Notes: a model not told the origin generated them from the letters alone. Numbered from the stretch's first letter, positions 1 to 12,692 are shown. The stretch: DNA of 64,000 nt from Acholoe squamosa (GCA_949317995.1 OX439045.1:2931174-2995173); one strand, 5' to 3'. Program-made: numbers and translations.

Positions 1-2660
1 TAAGTCATAGACACCCACCACACCTATAGGTAAGTCAGACACCCACCACACCTATAGGTAAGTCATAAAGACACCCACCACACCTATAGGTAAGTCATAA
101 AGACACCCACCACACCCATAGGTAAGTCATAGACACCCACCACACCTATAGGTAAGTCATAAAGACACCCACCACACCTATAGGTAAGTCATAAAGACAC
201 CCACCACACCTATAGGTAAGTCATAAAGACACCCACCACACCTATAGGTAAGTCATAAAGACACCCACCACACCCATAGGTAAGTCATAAAGACACCCAC
301 CACACCTATAGGTAAGTCATAAACACACCCACCACACCTATAGGTAAGTCATAGACACCCACCACACCTATAGGTAAGTCATAAAGACACCCACCACACC
401 CATAGGTAAGTCATAAAGACACCCACCACACCCATAGGTAAGTCATAAAGACACCCACCACACCCATAGGTAAGTCATAAAGACACCCACCACGCCTATA
501 GGTAAGTCATAGACACCCACCACACCTATAGGTAAGTCATAAAGACACCCACCACACCTATAGGTAAGTCATAAAGACACCCACCACACCTATAGGTAAG
601 TCATAAAGACACCCACCACACATATAGGTAAGTCATAAAGACACCCACCACACCTATAGGTAAGTCAGACACCCACCACACCTATAGGTAAGTCAGACGC
701 CCACCACACCTATAGGTAAGTCAGACACCCACCACACCTATAGGTAAGTCAGACGCCCACCACACCTATAGGTAAGTCATAAAGACACCCACCACACATA
801 TAGGTAAGTCATAAAGACACCCACCACACCTATAGGTAAGTCAGACACCCACCACACCTATAGGTAAGTCATAAAGACACCCACCACACCTATAGGTAAG
901 TCATAAAGACACCCACCACACCTATAGGTAAGTCATAAAGACACCCACCACACCTATAGGTAAGTCATAAAGACACCCACCACACCTATAGGTAAGTCAT
1001 AAAGACACCCACCACACCTATAGGTAAGTCATAAAGACACCCACCACACCTATAGGTAAGTCAGACACCCACCACACCTATAGGTAAGTCATAAAGACAC
1101 CCACCACACCTATAGGTAAGTCATAAAGACACCCACCACACCTATAGGTAAGTCAGACGCCCACCACACCTATAGGTAAGTCAGACACCCACCACACCTA
1201 TAGGTAAGTCATAAAGACACCCACCACACCTATAGGTAAGTCATAAAGACACCCACCACACCTATAGGTAAGTCATAAAGACACCCACCACACCTATAGG
1301 TAAGTCATAAAGACACCCACCACACCTATAGGTAAGTCAGACGCCCACCACACCTATAGGTAAGTCAGACGCCCACCACACCTATAGGTAAGTCATAAAG
1401 ACACCCACCACACCTATAGGTAAGTCATAAAGACACCCACCACACCTATAGGTAAGTCATAAAGACACCCACCACACCTATAGGTAAGTCATAAAGACAC
1501 CCACCACACCTATAGGTAAGTCAGACGCCCACCACACCTATAGGTAAGTCATAAAGACACCCACCACACCTATAGGTAAGTCATAAAGACACCCACCACA
1601 CCTATAGGTAAGTAGAGATGTACCCATTCACACCGAATAGTTCAGCTGTACAGACTCCTGTTAAGACACCCACCACACCTATAGGTAAGTCAGACACCCA
1701 CCACACCTATAGGTAAGTCATAAAGACACCCACCACACCTATAGGTAAGTCAGACACCCACCACACCTATAGGTAAGTCATAAAGACACCCACCACACCT
1801 ATAGGTAAGTCATAAAGACACCCACCACACCTATAGGTAAGTCAGACGCCCACCACACCTATAGGTAAGTCAGACACCCACCACACCTATAGGTAAGTCA
1901 TAAAGACGCCCACCACACCTATAGGTAAGTCAGACACCCACCACACCTATAGGTAAGTCAGACACCCACCACACCTATAGGTAAGTCATAAAGACACCCA
2001 CCACACCTATAGGTAAGTCATAAAGACACCCACCACACCTATAGGTAAGTAGAGATGTACCCATTCACACAGAATAGTTCAGCTGTACAGACTCCTGTTA
2101 AGACACCCACCACACCTATAGGTAAGTCAGACACCCACCACACCTATAGGTAAGTCATAAAGACACCCACCACACCTATAGGTAAGTCATAAAGACACCC
2201 ACCACACCTATAGGTAAGTCATAAAGACACCCACCACACCTATAGGTAAGTCATAAAGACACCCACCACACCTATAGGTAAGTCATAAAGACACCCACCA
2301 CACCCTAGGTAAGTCATAAAGACACCCACCACACCTATAGGTAAGTCATAAAGACACCCACCACACCTATAGGTAAGTAGAGATGTACCCATTCACACCG
2401 AATAGTTCAGCTGTACAGACTCCTGTTAAGACACCCACCACACCTATAGGTAAGTCAGACGCCCACCACACCTATAGGTAAGTCATAAAGACGCCCACCA
2501 CACCTATAGGTAAGTCATAAAGACACCCACCACACCTATAGGTAAGTCATAAAGACACCCACCACACCTATAGGTAAGTCATAAAGACACCCACCACACC
2601 TATAGGTAAGTAGAGATGTACCCATTCACACAGAATAGTTCAGCTGTACAAACAATTAAA
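1..2660. repeat. 28/32-bp minisatellite array
   Basis: A tandem array fills the first 2.66 kb. The monomer combines GACACCCACCACACCTATA with GGTAAGTCATAAA (32 bp), or a shorter 28-bp form lacking the ATAA step after GTC. Point variants are few (CCCATAG, CATATAG, GACGCCC). Almost every monomer carries TAGGTAAGT, a near-perfect metazoan 5' splice-site match. The array runs off the left edge of the window, so its full size is unknown. No ORF is maintained. It ends where a variant spacer passes into unique sequence near 2650. Confidence 0.97.
1613..2652. repeat. Higher-order spacer within the minisatellite (4 copies)
   Basis: A spacer beginning TAGAGATGTACCCATTCACA and continuing through AATAGTTCAGCTGTACAGAC interrupts the array at 1613, 2050, 2378 and 2611. 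The first three rejoin the array through CTCCTGTTAAGACACCC. The last is the array boundary. Intervals are 437, 328 and 233 bp, so the number of monomers between spacers falls toward the edge. This indicates block-wise (higher-order) amplification. Confidence 0.9.
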
Positions 2661-4226
2661 GGTAACTACTGGAAGTGATGTACATTTTCAGGCCTAATAA
2701 TTGTGTCATAAAATCCTTTATAGGCAAGTAGTAATGTAAATGTTTACACCCACTAATGAGACAAGGAGTGGGCCCGTCTTCACCTCAGCACTACCTTGAT
2801 TCAAATGGCATGGTTGCCAACTGACCTCCTCCAGTAACTATGGGGGGTCTCCAAGACAACAATTGTGTAATACACAAATTTGTTGATCACCTGACCACAG
2901 AGCCTCACTCTGGGGTCCATCACCCCCTGGAGGTTGACAATCTCCAGGTATGATGTAGTTTTTGTACCAAGCAGATACTTGGTACCTATCACTTATTTGG
3001 ATGATAGATTGGTGATTGAAAAAGGTTTCGATCCTAGTAGATCTCATCAGGTGCTTAATTGAGGTACACAAGGTATATGGCATTGCCACATTTTCTATCT
3101 AAGATTTCATTGGAAAAATTAGGAAAATCACTGAAAAGTGATAACATTAAAGAGGAGACTCAGCAAATCTGAGTGGAGCTCAAAGACTTCACCCACTTTG
3201 TTGCTGTTGATTGGGACAAACAACCCAGTGTGTCCAGTAAATTAAAATTAATTAATGTTATGGACATAGTATTTCCAGTTCTAGGAAAAGATGATTTTCA
3301 TCAGTTTAACTGTTTAGAGCTGTACTCAAACTTACTCCAGAGATTTTCTCTTCAAGGAGTGTATATACCGGGTATCTATCAAAAAAAAAAAAAAAAAAAA
3401 AAAAATGTTTACACCCATGCAGCGGTTTGCCGGGTATATGGTATGATGAGAGGTGCCTTCACAATCAGTCACAAGCAGCCATCCACCCGTAATTCATAGA
3501 TGAACATGATCGGAAAAGATATGGCAATCATCTACTGGCATTATTTTTACCCAAGAATACATAGTGTTGCTGTAATTCTCCATTGAAAAAGAATTCCTAT
3601 GATTCAGCCAGATCTTAAAATTCTCGCTGTCTCTCGCAGTAGGCTCGAGAAAGGACAAGAGGTGGACGAGAACACTCTCCACCCATATCTTTTTCCCATA
3701 GTTAATAGTTTACACTAACCAAACATCTGCTTGGCGATGGTGTAGAAGACACTAGTGCAAATAGAAAATGAGACATGGCGGCCCGGAGCAGCTTATGCCA
3801 AAGGATGTAAGTGGGTTAATAGTAACAAAAGATGTACCACTAAAATGGGTTAATAAGAGGTTAGTGGAGGTGGTTTGGCATTTCTTAGTCTGTATAGAGA
3901 TAGCATAGGTCCTTATTCAAGACCTGCAGACATTGATTCTATGAGAAATAGCGAGATGAATCCAATATGGCGATCGTTCCGAGCGAAAGCCAGATGGGGA
4001 TGTAAGACTGGCCTCAAGCCCTAACGCTCCCGGGATCCGGACCACCTCCACCCGCCAATAGTGCCCCTTTAGCTGTGCGGTTAGTCGCGGCCATGTCGCG
4101 GCAGTCTATATTATAACTCAGTCATAAAATGCCCCAGGACCCCTCACCACCACCACCCTGCACACATATATATACCTAAAGCTAAGTGACCATGTATACA
4201 TGAGCAGACCTACCGCTAATATTGCA
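2661..4226. other. Gene-free stretch
   Basis: I see no supported gene here. Short open frames, for example 3173-3499, have no recognisable domain and one runs through a poly-A tract (about 3381-3404). Sequence at 3950-4080 is locally GC-richer but shows no motif I can name. Confidence 0.6.
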
Positions 4227-4355
4227 GTCATAAAGACCCCGATCTGCCTATCTCTAAGTGGTGACGTATGTCATAAAGACCCCGGTCTGCCTATCTCTAA
4301 GTGGTGACGTATGTCATAAAGACCCCGATCTGCCTATCTCTAAGTGGTGACGTAT
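4227..4355. repeat. 43-bp tandem repeat, three copies
   Basis: Three head-to-tail copies of a 43-bp unit start at 4227, 4270 and 4313. Each begins GTCATAAAGACCCC and ends AAGTGGTGACGTAT. Only one base differs between copies (GATCTG versus GGTCTG), so amplification was recent. The GTCATAAAGACCCC start resembles part of the 5' minisatellite monomer (GTCATAAAGACACCC), which may mean shared origin. Confidence 0.93.
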
Positions 4356-4575
4356 GTCTTCACACCTAAACGGAAGGCAGACTGCTCTTTTGGAACCTAC
4401 TGTTTTTCATTTGTATGTCTGTCTCAAAAATCATCATTTTTTTAAACCTTTCATTTCAGTGAACCATCTCGATAGCACAAATGGCACCCAGGGGTATGAG
4501 AACTACCAAGAAGGCAAAGACGGCTCTGTACAAAGCTCTGACTCTGAATTCTACTAGTACCTAATCTTATCTTAC

Positions 4576-4815
4576 CCTTTAAGGGCTGCTAATGCAGGAG
4601 TGCATCATGCCCAATGCTAGTCATGATGCACCAATGAAGTGCTGGCAAGTCTGTTCACCAGCACTTCATTGGTGCATCATGCCGATCCTGCAGGAGTGTA
4701 TCAACCCAGTCGGGTCTTTATGATTGATGGCGAGTTAGTCGCCAGGGCTAGATTTTTTATGCATCATTGTGCATGACGGGCATGATGCATCAATGCACTT
4801 AGTGACCTTCAAAGG
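4576..4815. mobile_element. Palindromic MITE, ATGATGCACCAAT family, copy 1
   Basis: The ends are inverted and related: CCTTTAAGG...GCAGGAGTGCATCATGCC on the left against the reverse complement of GGCATGATGCATCAATGCAC...CCTTCAAAGG on the right. An inner hairpin pairs GGCATGATGCACCAATGAAGTGCTGG-type sequence with its complement at about 4660. No coding capacity. Related copies occur at 5383, 5880, 7665 and 8571. Confidence 0.7.
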
Positions 4816-5382
4816 TCCAATCAACCTTCACGTCCACACCGCGGCCTCACTCACAAAATAATGAGCCGACCCTCATCCATGACCACCATCGCCGCCTGTC
4901 ATATGCCGCATTTCCACAAGTTTGCTACGTACAGCTAGTGCATGCATGATATGTCTGATAATAAGGTTTCATGTGAAAAAGAAAAAAATGTTGTTATCCT
5001 GCATTTTGGTATCCTGGAAGATGGTAAAAATCATGGGCCAGCCTATAGGTGCATTTCACAAAAAATTATGTTGTACCTAAAATGATCATAGATACAGAGA
5101 TGAAAACTTCTTATCTGACACTAGTAAAGGAAACAAAAGTAAAGAGCTACAGGCTCCTTTTTCTTGTCCACTGAGAATGTAACTGTTATGCCTTGGCTTG
5201 GAAACATGATGGAGTATATATTGTATCATTTCATAGTGAAGCACGGTCGGATCATGAAGCACGGTCGGATCATGTACTGCACAATTGTACAGTCGTCTAA
5301 AGCTGGTGCCACGACATGGCCCTTATTTGCGCCAAGTGCCTTTATAACTTTACTGACTGTATAACCCTATATTCACATTGTC
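4816..5382. other. Gene-free stretch
   Basis: No gene supported. There is a 15-bp tandem duplication (GAAGCACGGTCGGATCAT twice, near 5237-5272) and otherwise AT-rich unique sequence. Confidence 0.55.
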
Positions 5383-5419
5383 GGCATGATGCACCAACAC
5401 TGTATTGGTGCATCATGCC
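5383..5419. repeat. Perfect hairpin of the ATGATGCACCAAT family
   Basis: GGCATGATGCACCAA is followed after a 7-base loop by its exact reverse complement TTGGTGCATCATGCC. It is a minimal remnant of the MITE family seen at 4576, and is followed by the same CCTGCAGGAATG-type flank. Confidence 0.8.
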
Positions 5420-5879
5420 ATCCCCTGCAGGAATGTAACGTTTCAAAAAATCAGCGTTGATACTTTATACAGTCATAAAAGGGTTGTTTTACTGTTAGTG
5501 TTTTGTTTGTGAGTGTAGATGTGTGACGTATGTGTCGGACTGATCGTGTAATTGTGTGAACCAACTCCTGGGCATCCAACTCCTGCAGCATCCAAATATA
5601 TACACACCGGTACATAATATACATGTGTAAATACACCATAGTCTCACTCAACATTCAGGGGTTGAAATATTGTTCAAGTCAGCGACCTAATATGTATATT
5701 GCTATTTTCATGTTGCTGGATAAAGAGGAACAAAAACATTCTCCAAGTGAGTGGTGACGTTATAGAGAGCTGAATTTTGGAGAGAATTAAGGCAATCTAT
5801 TTGTGTCAGGTGAATACAACTTTGCACCATATTGTGATTTAGGTTGCTGTGGTTTTCATTTTCATGTTTGTTTATTTAA

Positions 5880-6229
5880 CCCTTTGATGACCACTATTTC
5901 AGGAGTGCATCATGCCTAATGGTAGGCATGATGCACCAATGAAGTTCTAGAGAGTCTGCTCAACAGCACTTCATTGATGCATCATTCCGGACCGTCCGAG
6001 AGTGTAGCAACTCTCAAGGGTCATCATGTAGCATGAAGGTAGCCCTGGTGAGTTACTCGCCAGGGCTGCATTCATGTATCATGACGACCAATGGGCATGA
6101 CGCATTAATGCACTATCAGCGCTTATAACACTGCTGGGCAAAGTCAGACTGCGTTATCCTAAATGGTGCATTCTGATTGGCTGATTGACCGTGCATTATC
6201 TAGATGGATACTGCACTCCTGGCAAAGGA
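5880..6229. mobile_element. Palindromic MITE, ATGATGCACCAAT family, copy 3
   Basis: It starts in CCTTTGATGACC, runs through CAGGAGTGCATCATGCCTAA and GGCATGATGCACCAATGAAG, then AGCACTTCATTGATGCATCA, GCCAGGGCT and a second half with GGCATGACGCATTAATGCAC. It ends in the inverted TGCACTCCTGGCAAAGG. Same organisation as copy 1, with an extended middle. No coding capacity. Confidence 0.6.
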
Positions 6230-6239
6230 GGTTAACTTC

Positions 6240-7572
6240 ATTTCATCTTTAGACTTCACAATTGATATTCATGTCTTGTCAGGTGGCTGATGGGTGACTT
6301 TTCCATGTTATAACGGGAATAATGCACTTGGTCATGGCTGTGGTCATGCCCCGTGCATTATTCCCTAATAAATGGTTTAATGAACAGAAACTCTAGGTGG
6401 GTAGTGTCAGGTATATATGTTTTGTAAAGTCTTTGTAGTTTATTCTAGCATGTATGCATCATGTATTTATAGCTGATTAACCTCACATGGACTAAAAACC
6501 AATGATTTATAAAACTAAAGGCGACAACGTTATCTGATTCATGTAAAAACTTTGCTATACGATTGGGCTACATATCGAACGCTGTACAACACTATGTTAT
6601 AACTGTAATCAAAACTACTGGGTATTATTGAAATATAACACTAGCAACGAGTCTAGCAGCATCTCATGAAGTCACTCGGTAGACATCGAGAAAGAAATCT
6701 TTAGGGCAATTGTAAACATTTGCGATACTGTCTCACACAGAAATGATTCCAGATAATGAATGATGTAAGAGATAACAATGATAATGTGATAGTTATTTAA
6801 CTAAATTGACAAATTAACTCATTGCCTATATTAAATTGTTAGGGTATGAGGCTTGAATTCTGCCAATGCAGATGAATTGTACATTGGAAACAAAATTACT
6901 GTTTTACCCCAACCCGACCCATTTCTTATCACTTAACAGCTTATAAATAACTTCCGTCCACAATAATGCAATTACATAAAGATAATACTCAATTTATTTA
7001 GATGAAAACGAATGGGGGTTTTCAAAGTTTTATGATAATTATCTTAATTACCTGTAATTGTCTGCGTCGCTTAGTTCTGCATCCTGTCCACCACATTACC
7101 CTGACATCTACCCCGCGTTATGTTATATATGAATGTAAATAAAGACTAGAGCATTCTCTGCCCAATATATGCTTCTTAGCTACAAGAATGTACGCCTCGC
7201 CCACATGAGGTGCTACAGGTCATCCTCATGTCCCCCAATGTTGACACTAATACCAAAGAGTGTACAAAAACTAAAATAAAATGAGCTAAAAATAAGCAAG
7301 TAGAGGCATGTTAAATGGCATACACCCCTTAGTTTGAACCGTGTGGTTATTGGTACGGTCAGTCAGTATTTTATGTCTTAGTGTATCGGTTTGTGAGGTT
7401 ATAATGTGTATATGGTATTAACCGGTATGTACAGATACACAATTATAAGTGATGGGCGCAGCTGCCTCAAAGTGTCAGCTTATTTATATTGAAGGCAAAC
7501 ATTCCCAACAACTTGCCATAAGGGAAACTCATGAAATCAATTATATTTCCATTGCTATTTGAATATTCATCT
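6240..7572. other. Gene-free stretch
   Basis: AT-rich, no ORF with a recognisable domain, no clear repeat. Nothing I can support. Confidence 0.55.
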
Positions 7573-7813
7573 CTCACTGAATCCGTTAAGCGTGGCATGC
7601 ATCAATGCCGTACCGGTGATTAAGTCGCCAGGGCACAGCGCATTTCGATACCATGCTGTCTTTAACTCTTTCAGGGCTACCAATGCAGGAGTGCATAATG
7701 CCCACTGATCCTGATGTCCAATCTGGTGCTTAACTCGCCAGCACTCCATTGGTGCATCCTATTAACCAATAACCATGAGGCACCCCAGCACTAGTAGCCT
7801 TTAACGGGTTAAA
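7573..7813. mobile_element. Palindromic MITE, ATGATGCACCAAT family, diverged copy
   Basis: Contains the family landmarks GGCATGCATCAATGCC, TTAAGTCGCCAGGGC, CTTTCAGGGCTACCAATGCAGGAGTGCATAATGCCC (in segments), CGCCAGCACTCCATTGGTGCATC and an end in GCCTTTAACGGGTTAA. Arms are degraded, so boundaries are approximate. Confidence 0.5.
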
Positions 7814-8570
7814 GTGATAATCCTTTTTCACTCCACAACTGTGACTCTATCTCAAGCAATACCGTATTCGTTCTAATAAGCACACATGTGCGGAAAATCA
7901 GTTGAAAGATGCTGAAAATCTCATTCGAAGAATTAATTCTGATAACTGCACCCCCTAAATCCCAAAATGGTTGTTTTTGCTCTAAATATCTTGATATTTA
8001 CACTTCATTTGACTGATTTTACACCAGGGTGGGGTCCAAACAGGAGTGGATGTGCTTATTAGAGCATGTGCGCTTATTAGAAGGAATACAGTATTCATCA
8101 TATAACATACTAAACTCCTTAATAATAGCCTCAGGGGCAGATGGAAAACTAATGAACATACTTTGATTATGTATCCACCCATATCAGTTGTTATCAAACA
8201 ATCTGATTGAGGTCTGTAAGTTTTAGGATTTAATTTTTCTTCATTTACATTGAACGCAATTCCCTGGATCACCGTTACGTCATTCACGCATTGTGTTTGT
8301 TTAGAGCCTTAAAGCTGATTGCGCATGACGAGTAACTGTTTATGCGTCATATTACCAGAAACATTCCCTGGGGGAGATCCAATAGCTACACCATGGTTAT
8401 TCACCGCTTGTTCCTTGTTATCACTTAATCCCCGGGTTCTTATACCTCCTGTGTACAAATCGTTTATAATGGAGACGAGAACTCTTTGTTTTTGTTATGG
8501 CACATTTTGAGCTGTTCTCACCCTGAGTAACTGAATGGTTGTTGTTATCATTGATATTATAACTTTAACC

Positions 8571-8768
8571 CTTTAATTATAACTTTAACCCTATATGGCT
8601 TACTAATACAGGACAGCCTCATGCCCATTTTTCAGCATTATGAAGTGCTGGCAACATAGAGGAGGCATGTAGAGCTTGTATGCTAATTGCCAGGGCTACA
8701 TTGATGCATCATGACAACCAAAGGGCAATGATGACGCATTAATCCTCTAACAGCCTTTAAATGGTTAA
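8571..8768. mobile_element. Palindromic MITE, ATGATGCACCAAT family, diverged copy
   Basis: Family landmarks in order: TTAACCC..., GGCTTACTAATACAGGA, CTCATGCCCA, GAAGTGCTGGCAA, TTGCCAGGGCTACATTGATG, ATGACGCATTAATCC and the inverted end GCCTTTAAATGGTTAAAG. No coding capacity. Confidence 0.5.
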
Positions 8769-9372
8769 AGATATAATTTAAGGCGTAGAATGTGCAGAAG
8801 GTGTCATGGAGATAACGCACATTGTTAAGTATTGTCGATATCCTACCAAGTATACGTTAGGTTCACAGGCCGTTCGTGTACAGTCTTATCGGCCATATTA
8901 GAGGACAATTATGTTAATATATATATGGTACATGCTGTGTCCTATTTATAACTTCAGGTGTTTTTTATACGTCTAACATGAGACATGAGGCATTGACTAA
9001 CGGGGATTTTGTTGTCATCCCCTGGTTGTACGCAAAAGGTAAAGAGTAAGTTTATATGCCGTGTACATATTGACCAATGGATTGTTTTAGCCGAACTTGT
9101 TGATAGAATTCAGATGAGAATAAAACATGATCATGCAAGTTGAAGCTATGTGTTGTTATTCCATAGAAAAAAAAATATGGTTAATTAAACCTGATCAAAC
9201 GTTTTAGATATTCCTTCTAAGATACAGCTGTCCCATTGTCACTATTATATTGAAAATAACCCTCAAAATTCCCCAGCAGATATGAAAATATTATGTGCAG
9301 CACTAAATAAATAACTGAAGCCAATGCTCATTATTGTAGGATAGAATTTCAAAACTGGTACTCCATATGTGC
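8769..9372. other. Gene-free stretch
   Basis: No gene, RNA or clear repeat recognised. Confidence 0.5.
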
Positions 9373-9376
9373 ATTA

Positions 9377-9665
9377 GGCCACACCAAAAAAAATAAGTTG
9401 GTCTATGGATTTCCCTCTCCATATTTTTCGGAAATACAAATTTTTTTTTCTTTGAAAAAAATTTCGTCTACGGATTTCGCTCGCTTCACTTTCTTCAAGT
9501 TTTCTCTTTGTGAATTTGGCAAACTTTTTTTTAAATAAAATTTTTTCGCTCGCCTCACTTTTCCAGCAAGGAATCCATTGGACGCCAAAAAATTCTAAAA
9601 AAAAAAAATCACACCATATTTTCAAAACAAAAAACCGTAGACCAACTTATTTTTTTGGTGTGGCC
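9377..9665. mobile_element. Non-autonomous TIR element with ATTA target duplication
   Basis: The left end GGCCACACCAAAAAAAATAA followed by GTTGGTCTA is matched by its reverse complement at the right end (TAGACCAACTTATTTTTTTGG then TGTGGCC). ATTA directly precedes the left end (9373-9376) and directly follows the right end (9666-9669), consistent with a 4-bp target duplication. The interior is A/T-homopolymer rich and codes for nothing. Short open frames on both strands here are by-products of the TIRs. Superfamily not assigned. Confidence 0.85.
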
Positions 9666-9864
9666 ATTATATTCGCATGTTGTCAAGATAGCTCTCAAAT
9701 AGTTGGCATAGAGGGATACTTCTGTTCCTGAAAATATAGGTCATTACAACTCATGTGGTGATACTCTCATAGGAAACATAAAGCAGTCTTAAATAACACC
9801 CATTCTAATACCTGGCATATAAGGTGCACCTTGTGTATCGATGACCAGACTGGTGGATTTAGTA

Positions 9865-10156
9865 CCGTAATCTCTCGCGTAGAAGGCGCACCTCGCGTAT
9901 AAGGCGCACCTAGAGTTGAAGAATATTGTCAAAAAAATAAAAAAATCATAACTTTGGTTCTACTGAATGAATTTTCAAAATTCAAAAAGCTATGTGTAGC
10001 TAGGGCCCCCCACACCCCCCTGAACCCCCCTATGTTACTTTTTGAGTTAGGGGGGAGTGTAGCATATCAAAATAAAGCTCTTGGTGTCCCCCTTGTGAAT
10101 CCAGGAAGAACTAAAACCCCTCGTATAAGACGCGCCTTATACGCGGGAGATTACGG
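9865..10156. mobile_element. TA-flanked MITE (CCGTAATCTC family), long variant
   Basis: The ends read CCGTAATCTCTCGCGTAGAA at left and the inverse TTATACGCGGGAGATTACGG at right. TA lies on both sides (9863-9864, 10157-10158), the usual target duplication of Tc1/mariner-type MITEs. The subterminal zone repeats GTATAAGGCGCACC. The interior includes a C-rich segment (about 10006-10060). The copy at 23162-23421 is the same variant in reverse orientation. Confidence 0.88.
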
Positions 10157-10158
10157 TA

Positions 10159-11423
10159 CTGTCCTATAGCGTTCACTCGGGAAGCCTCAGAACTTTGAAC
10201 GTAATTCTACCACACGTCCAACCTGGATAACATGCCAGGAACAAGCCTAGTGTGAGATTAAAGCTGCAAGTAGTTGGTTTCAGCATAAACATGGCACTCA
10301 AAGGAACCAGGGAAGCGTTTCAATCAGAATCCTGTCACAATTGAGTCAGAGTCATAACAGAATCATAATGAGAAAATATGACATCCAAACTATGAAATGA
10401 CAACTAACCGTTTCAATAAACTGTCACATCCCTGTCATTTCTTTTACTTTTGGATAAAAAAGGATCTGAGTGAGGAGAAAGTTGTTTCCAACCCATTGCA
10501 ACAGACAACTAGCATATAGATCTAGGCCTATCATGTGCTAGATACCCAAGCTAGATACCACTTATCACTGTACTGTAGGAATTTGTGATTTTCTCTGCCA
10601 TATTTTGTTCAAACGACTGCAAACTTCACCCTATGTCAGTCTTATCATATAATGACGACTCATTACAAATTAGATAAAGATATTTTATGTAGAAATCTCA
10701 GAAACAATGTTGAATATTTCAAAATTGGTCGTTGGTCTGACATTTGTTTTCTTAAAACCTACATTGCAGGCCTTGCTTTCGTTGACAGACACCTCACTCA
10801 CTCAGATTTTTATGTATTTTGGTTTAGTATCTCGGGATAAAATGAACATTATTTACACCCTCATACAAACTCCATACAGTTCTTAAGAAATGACTATGAT
10901 ATGACACCCTTGTGACAGAAAAGGATAGCTCTCACCTATCATTTTTATTTGGAGAAATTAATGATATGACAATGACAAGATTATGACGAGGATATTTTTT
11001 GAAATGTTCATGTCAGGATATGACATAAGGGTGAATGTCAGAAAAAGTGTACAAAACAGGGAAAATCATGGTTTTTGACTGTTATGCAGGCACAAATTAA
11101 AAAATACATATTCATTCTTGTCTTCAATGGTCTCATCTTATAGGAAACATCCTAGACTTTCAGAAAAATATCAATTTGGGTTTGTCGGGTAAGAATTTCT
11201 GGAGTTATCAGGTCATAAAGTTGAAGAAACATCAAAAAACCTGTTTTTTTTTCAGTTTTGGTAATCTTGTACATGTCCTCATGTTCATTCAAAGATGACA
11301 AAACCCATCCAAAATTGGTTGTGGTATTAGGCATACGTTGGACCTACAAGATTTATAGCCGTTTAGGTGGGTGTTGATTGAAAATGTCCTGCTATGGTCA
11401 CTTGGATGTTGAATTTTAATCGT
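10159..11423. other. Gene-free stretch
   Basis: Nothing recognisable beyond AT-rich sequence. Open frames at 10652-10840 and on the minus strand at 11152-11334 show no domain. Confidence 0.5.
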
Positions 11424-12692
11424 TGAGGCGTCTGCGACAATAACTCTTACATCAGAATAAATCTATCAGTAACAGTCACACAACATCTGTAATACATTCC
11501 ATGTAAAGGTCTTATAAAGGGTTGAAGTTCGTATAAAAAATTTAGCTGTCGGCCCAGTGGTCCCTGACTTGTGGGTCAAAATGTGAGCGCGGATTGTGTT
11601 TTCGTCGCAGACGCCTCAATTACATTATACACTGTCAATAATTTATTTAAATATTCATTTGCTTTTCTCATATGTCATATGATCCAACATGGCCTGCTGG
11701 TTGATTCTGATATGCATTGGCTTGGCTCTTGGCCTGCGGTGCAGCACTTTGAGTACCATTCGTCATGTCAGAGGTTTTCGTCGCAGACGCCTCAATATTT
11801 TGTGGCGCCAAAGTTGTCGCCGTCTGGTGTTAACCGGCAGAAGTAAACTGCATCTGGAAGCCTCGTTTTCGATAGAGAAGTGTCGTTTCTGTTTTTGTAC
11901 AGAATCTCACCGAAGAATCTCTTCAAATTTTGCCAAAAATCTCCATCAAAGGTAAGGAATCGGATGAAATATAATTTTGAATCAAAATATTATCCCCTCT
12001 AGTTGTTGCTGATGTGGTTAGATTATGTTAAATTGTCCTTATTTTGATGAAAACAATATCATTTGTTTAGATTAGAATGCGTCCCGGACAGGGAAGGCCT
12101 TCACTATGTTACATTTGGGCGATATTTGATGCGAACTCAAATCCGTGAGGCGTCTGCGATGAAAACTCCGGTCAAAGAAAATCCTCTTTCGCGAGCATCA
12201 TATGCTTCCCTAGGGTCATCACTTCATTGAAATGGGTAAAAAAGATGTCTCCCAATTATTTTAAGGTATTTAATACCTGTTATGTCAAACTCTAGTCAAG
12301 GCTTGGTGGTACTAAACTTTAGTTTGGCCCAAAACTACCTCAGATTGCCACAGAAAATCCCACCTCTGATTGGAATTTAGGGTTCCTATGCAGTTTTTTG
12401 TGATTAAAATGATACTGTGTACTGCTATACATCAATTTTGTGCGTTAGAATTAAAATGGCATCACTTATTTGGCCACAACAAGCCATAAAGTGTAAAAAT
12501 GAGTTTTCGTCGCAGACGCCTCAGATGGAAATGAAATTCCGCTCCTGTAATCTTGCAATGCATCATCCATGCAATATCTATTCTTGGTAGGCTAGGACAC
12601 ATTGATGTTCAATGTCCCGACCCAAAAAAATAACATTTCCAGCATATTTTTGGTAATTTATTCCACTTTTAGTTTTCATCGCAGACGCCTCA
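11424..12692. repeat. Left array of the CGTCGCAGACGCCTCA motif (6 copies)
   Basis: Six copies of one motif lie upstream of the transposase-like gene. Forward copies (GTCGCAGACGCCTCA or ATCGCAGACGCCTCA, usually preceded by GTTTTC) are at 11604, 11780, 12509 and 12678. Reverse copies (TGAGGCGTCTGCGAC or -GAT) are at 11424 and 12146. Between copies the sequence is unrelated and non-coding. Start-to-start distances are about 180, 176, 366, 363 and 169 bp. The same motif recurs three times downstream of the gene in reverse orientation. I infer transposase-binding subterminal repeats. Confidence 0.85.

Noticed and set aside
1-2660. CRISPR-like repeat array
   Set aside because: There are no unique spacers, the monomers are directly adjacent, and the context is eukaryotic. 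It is a minisatellite.
3173-3499. 108-residue plus-strand ORF as a gene
   Set aside because: It has no recognisable domain and its last third is a poly-Lys run from a poly-A tract.
9374-9731. Overlapping ORFs on both strands
   Set aside because: They come from the inverted A/T-rich TIR element and carry no domain.
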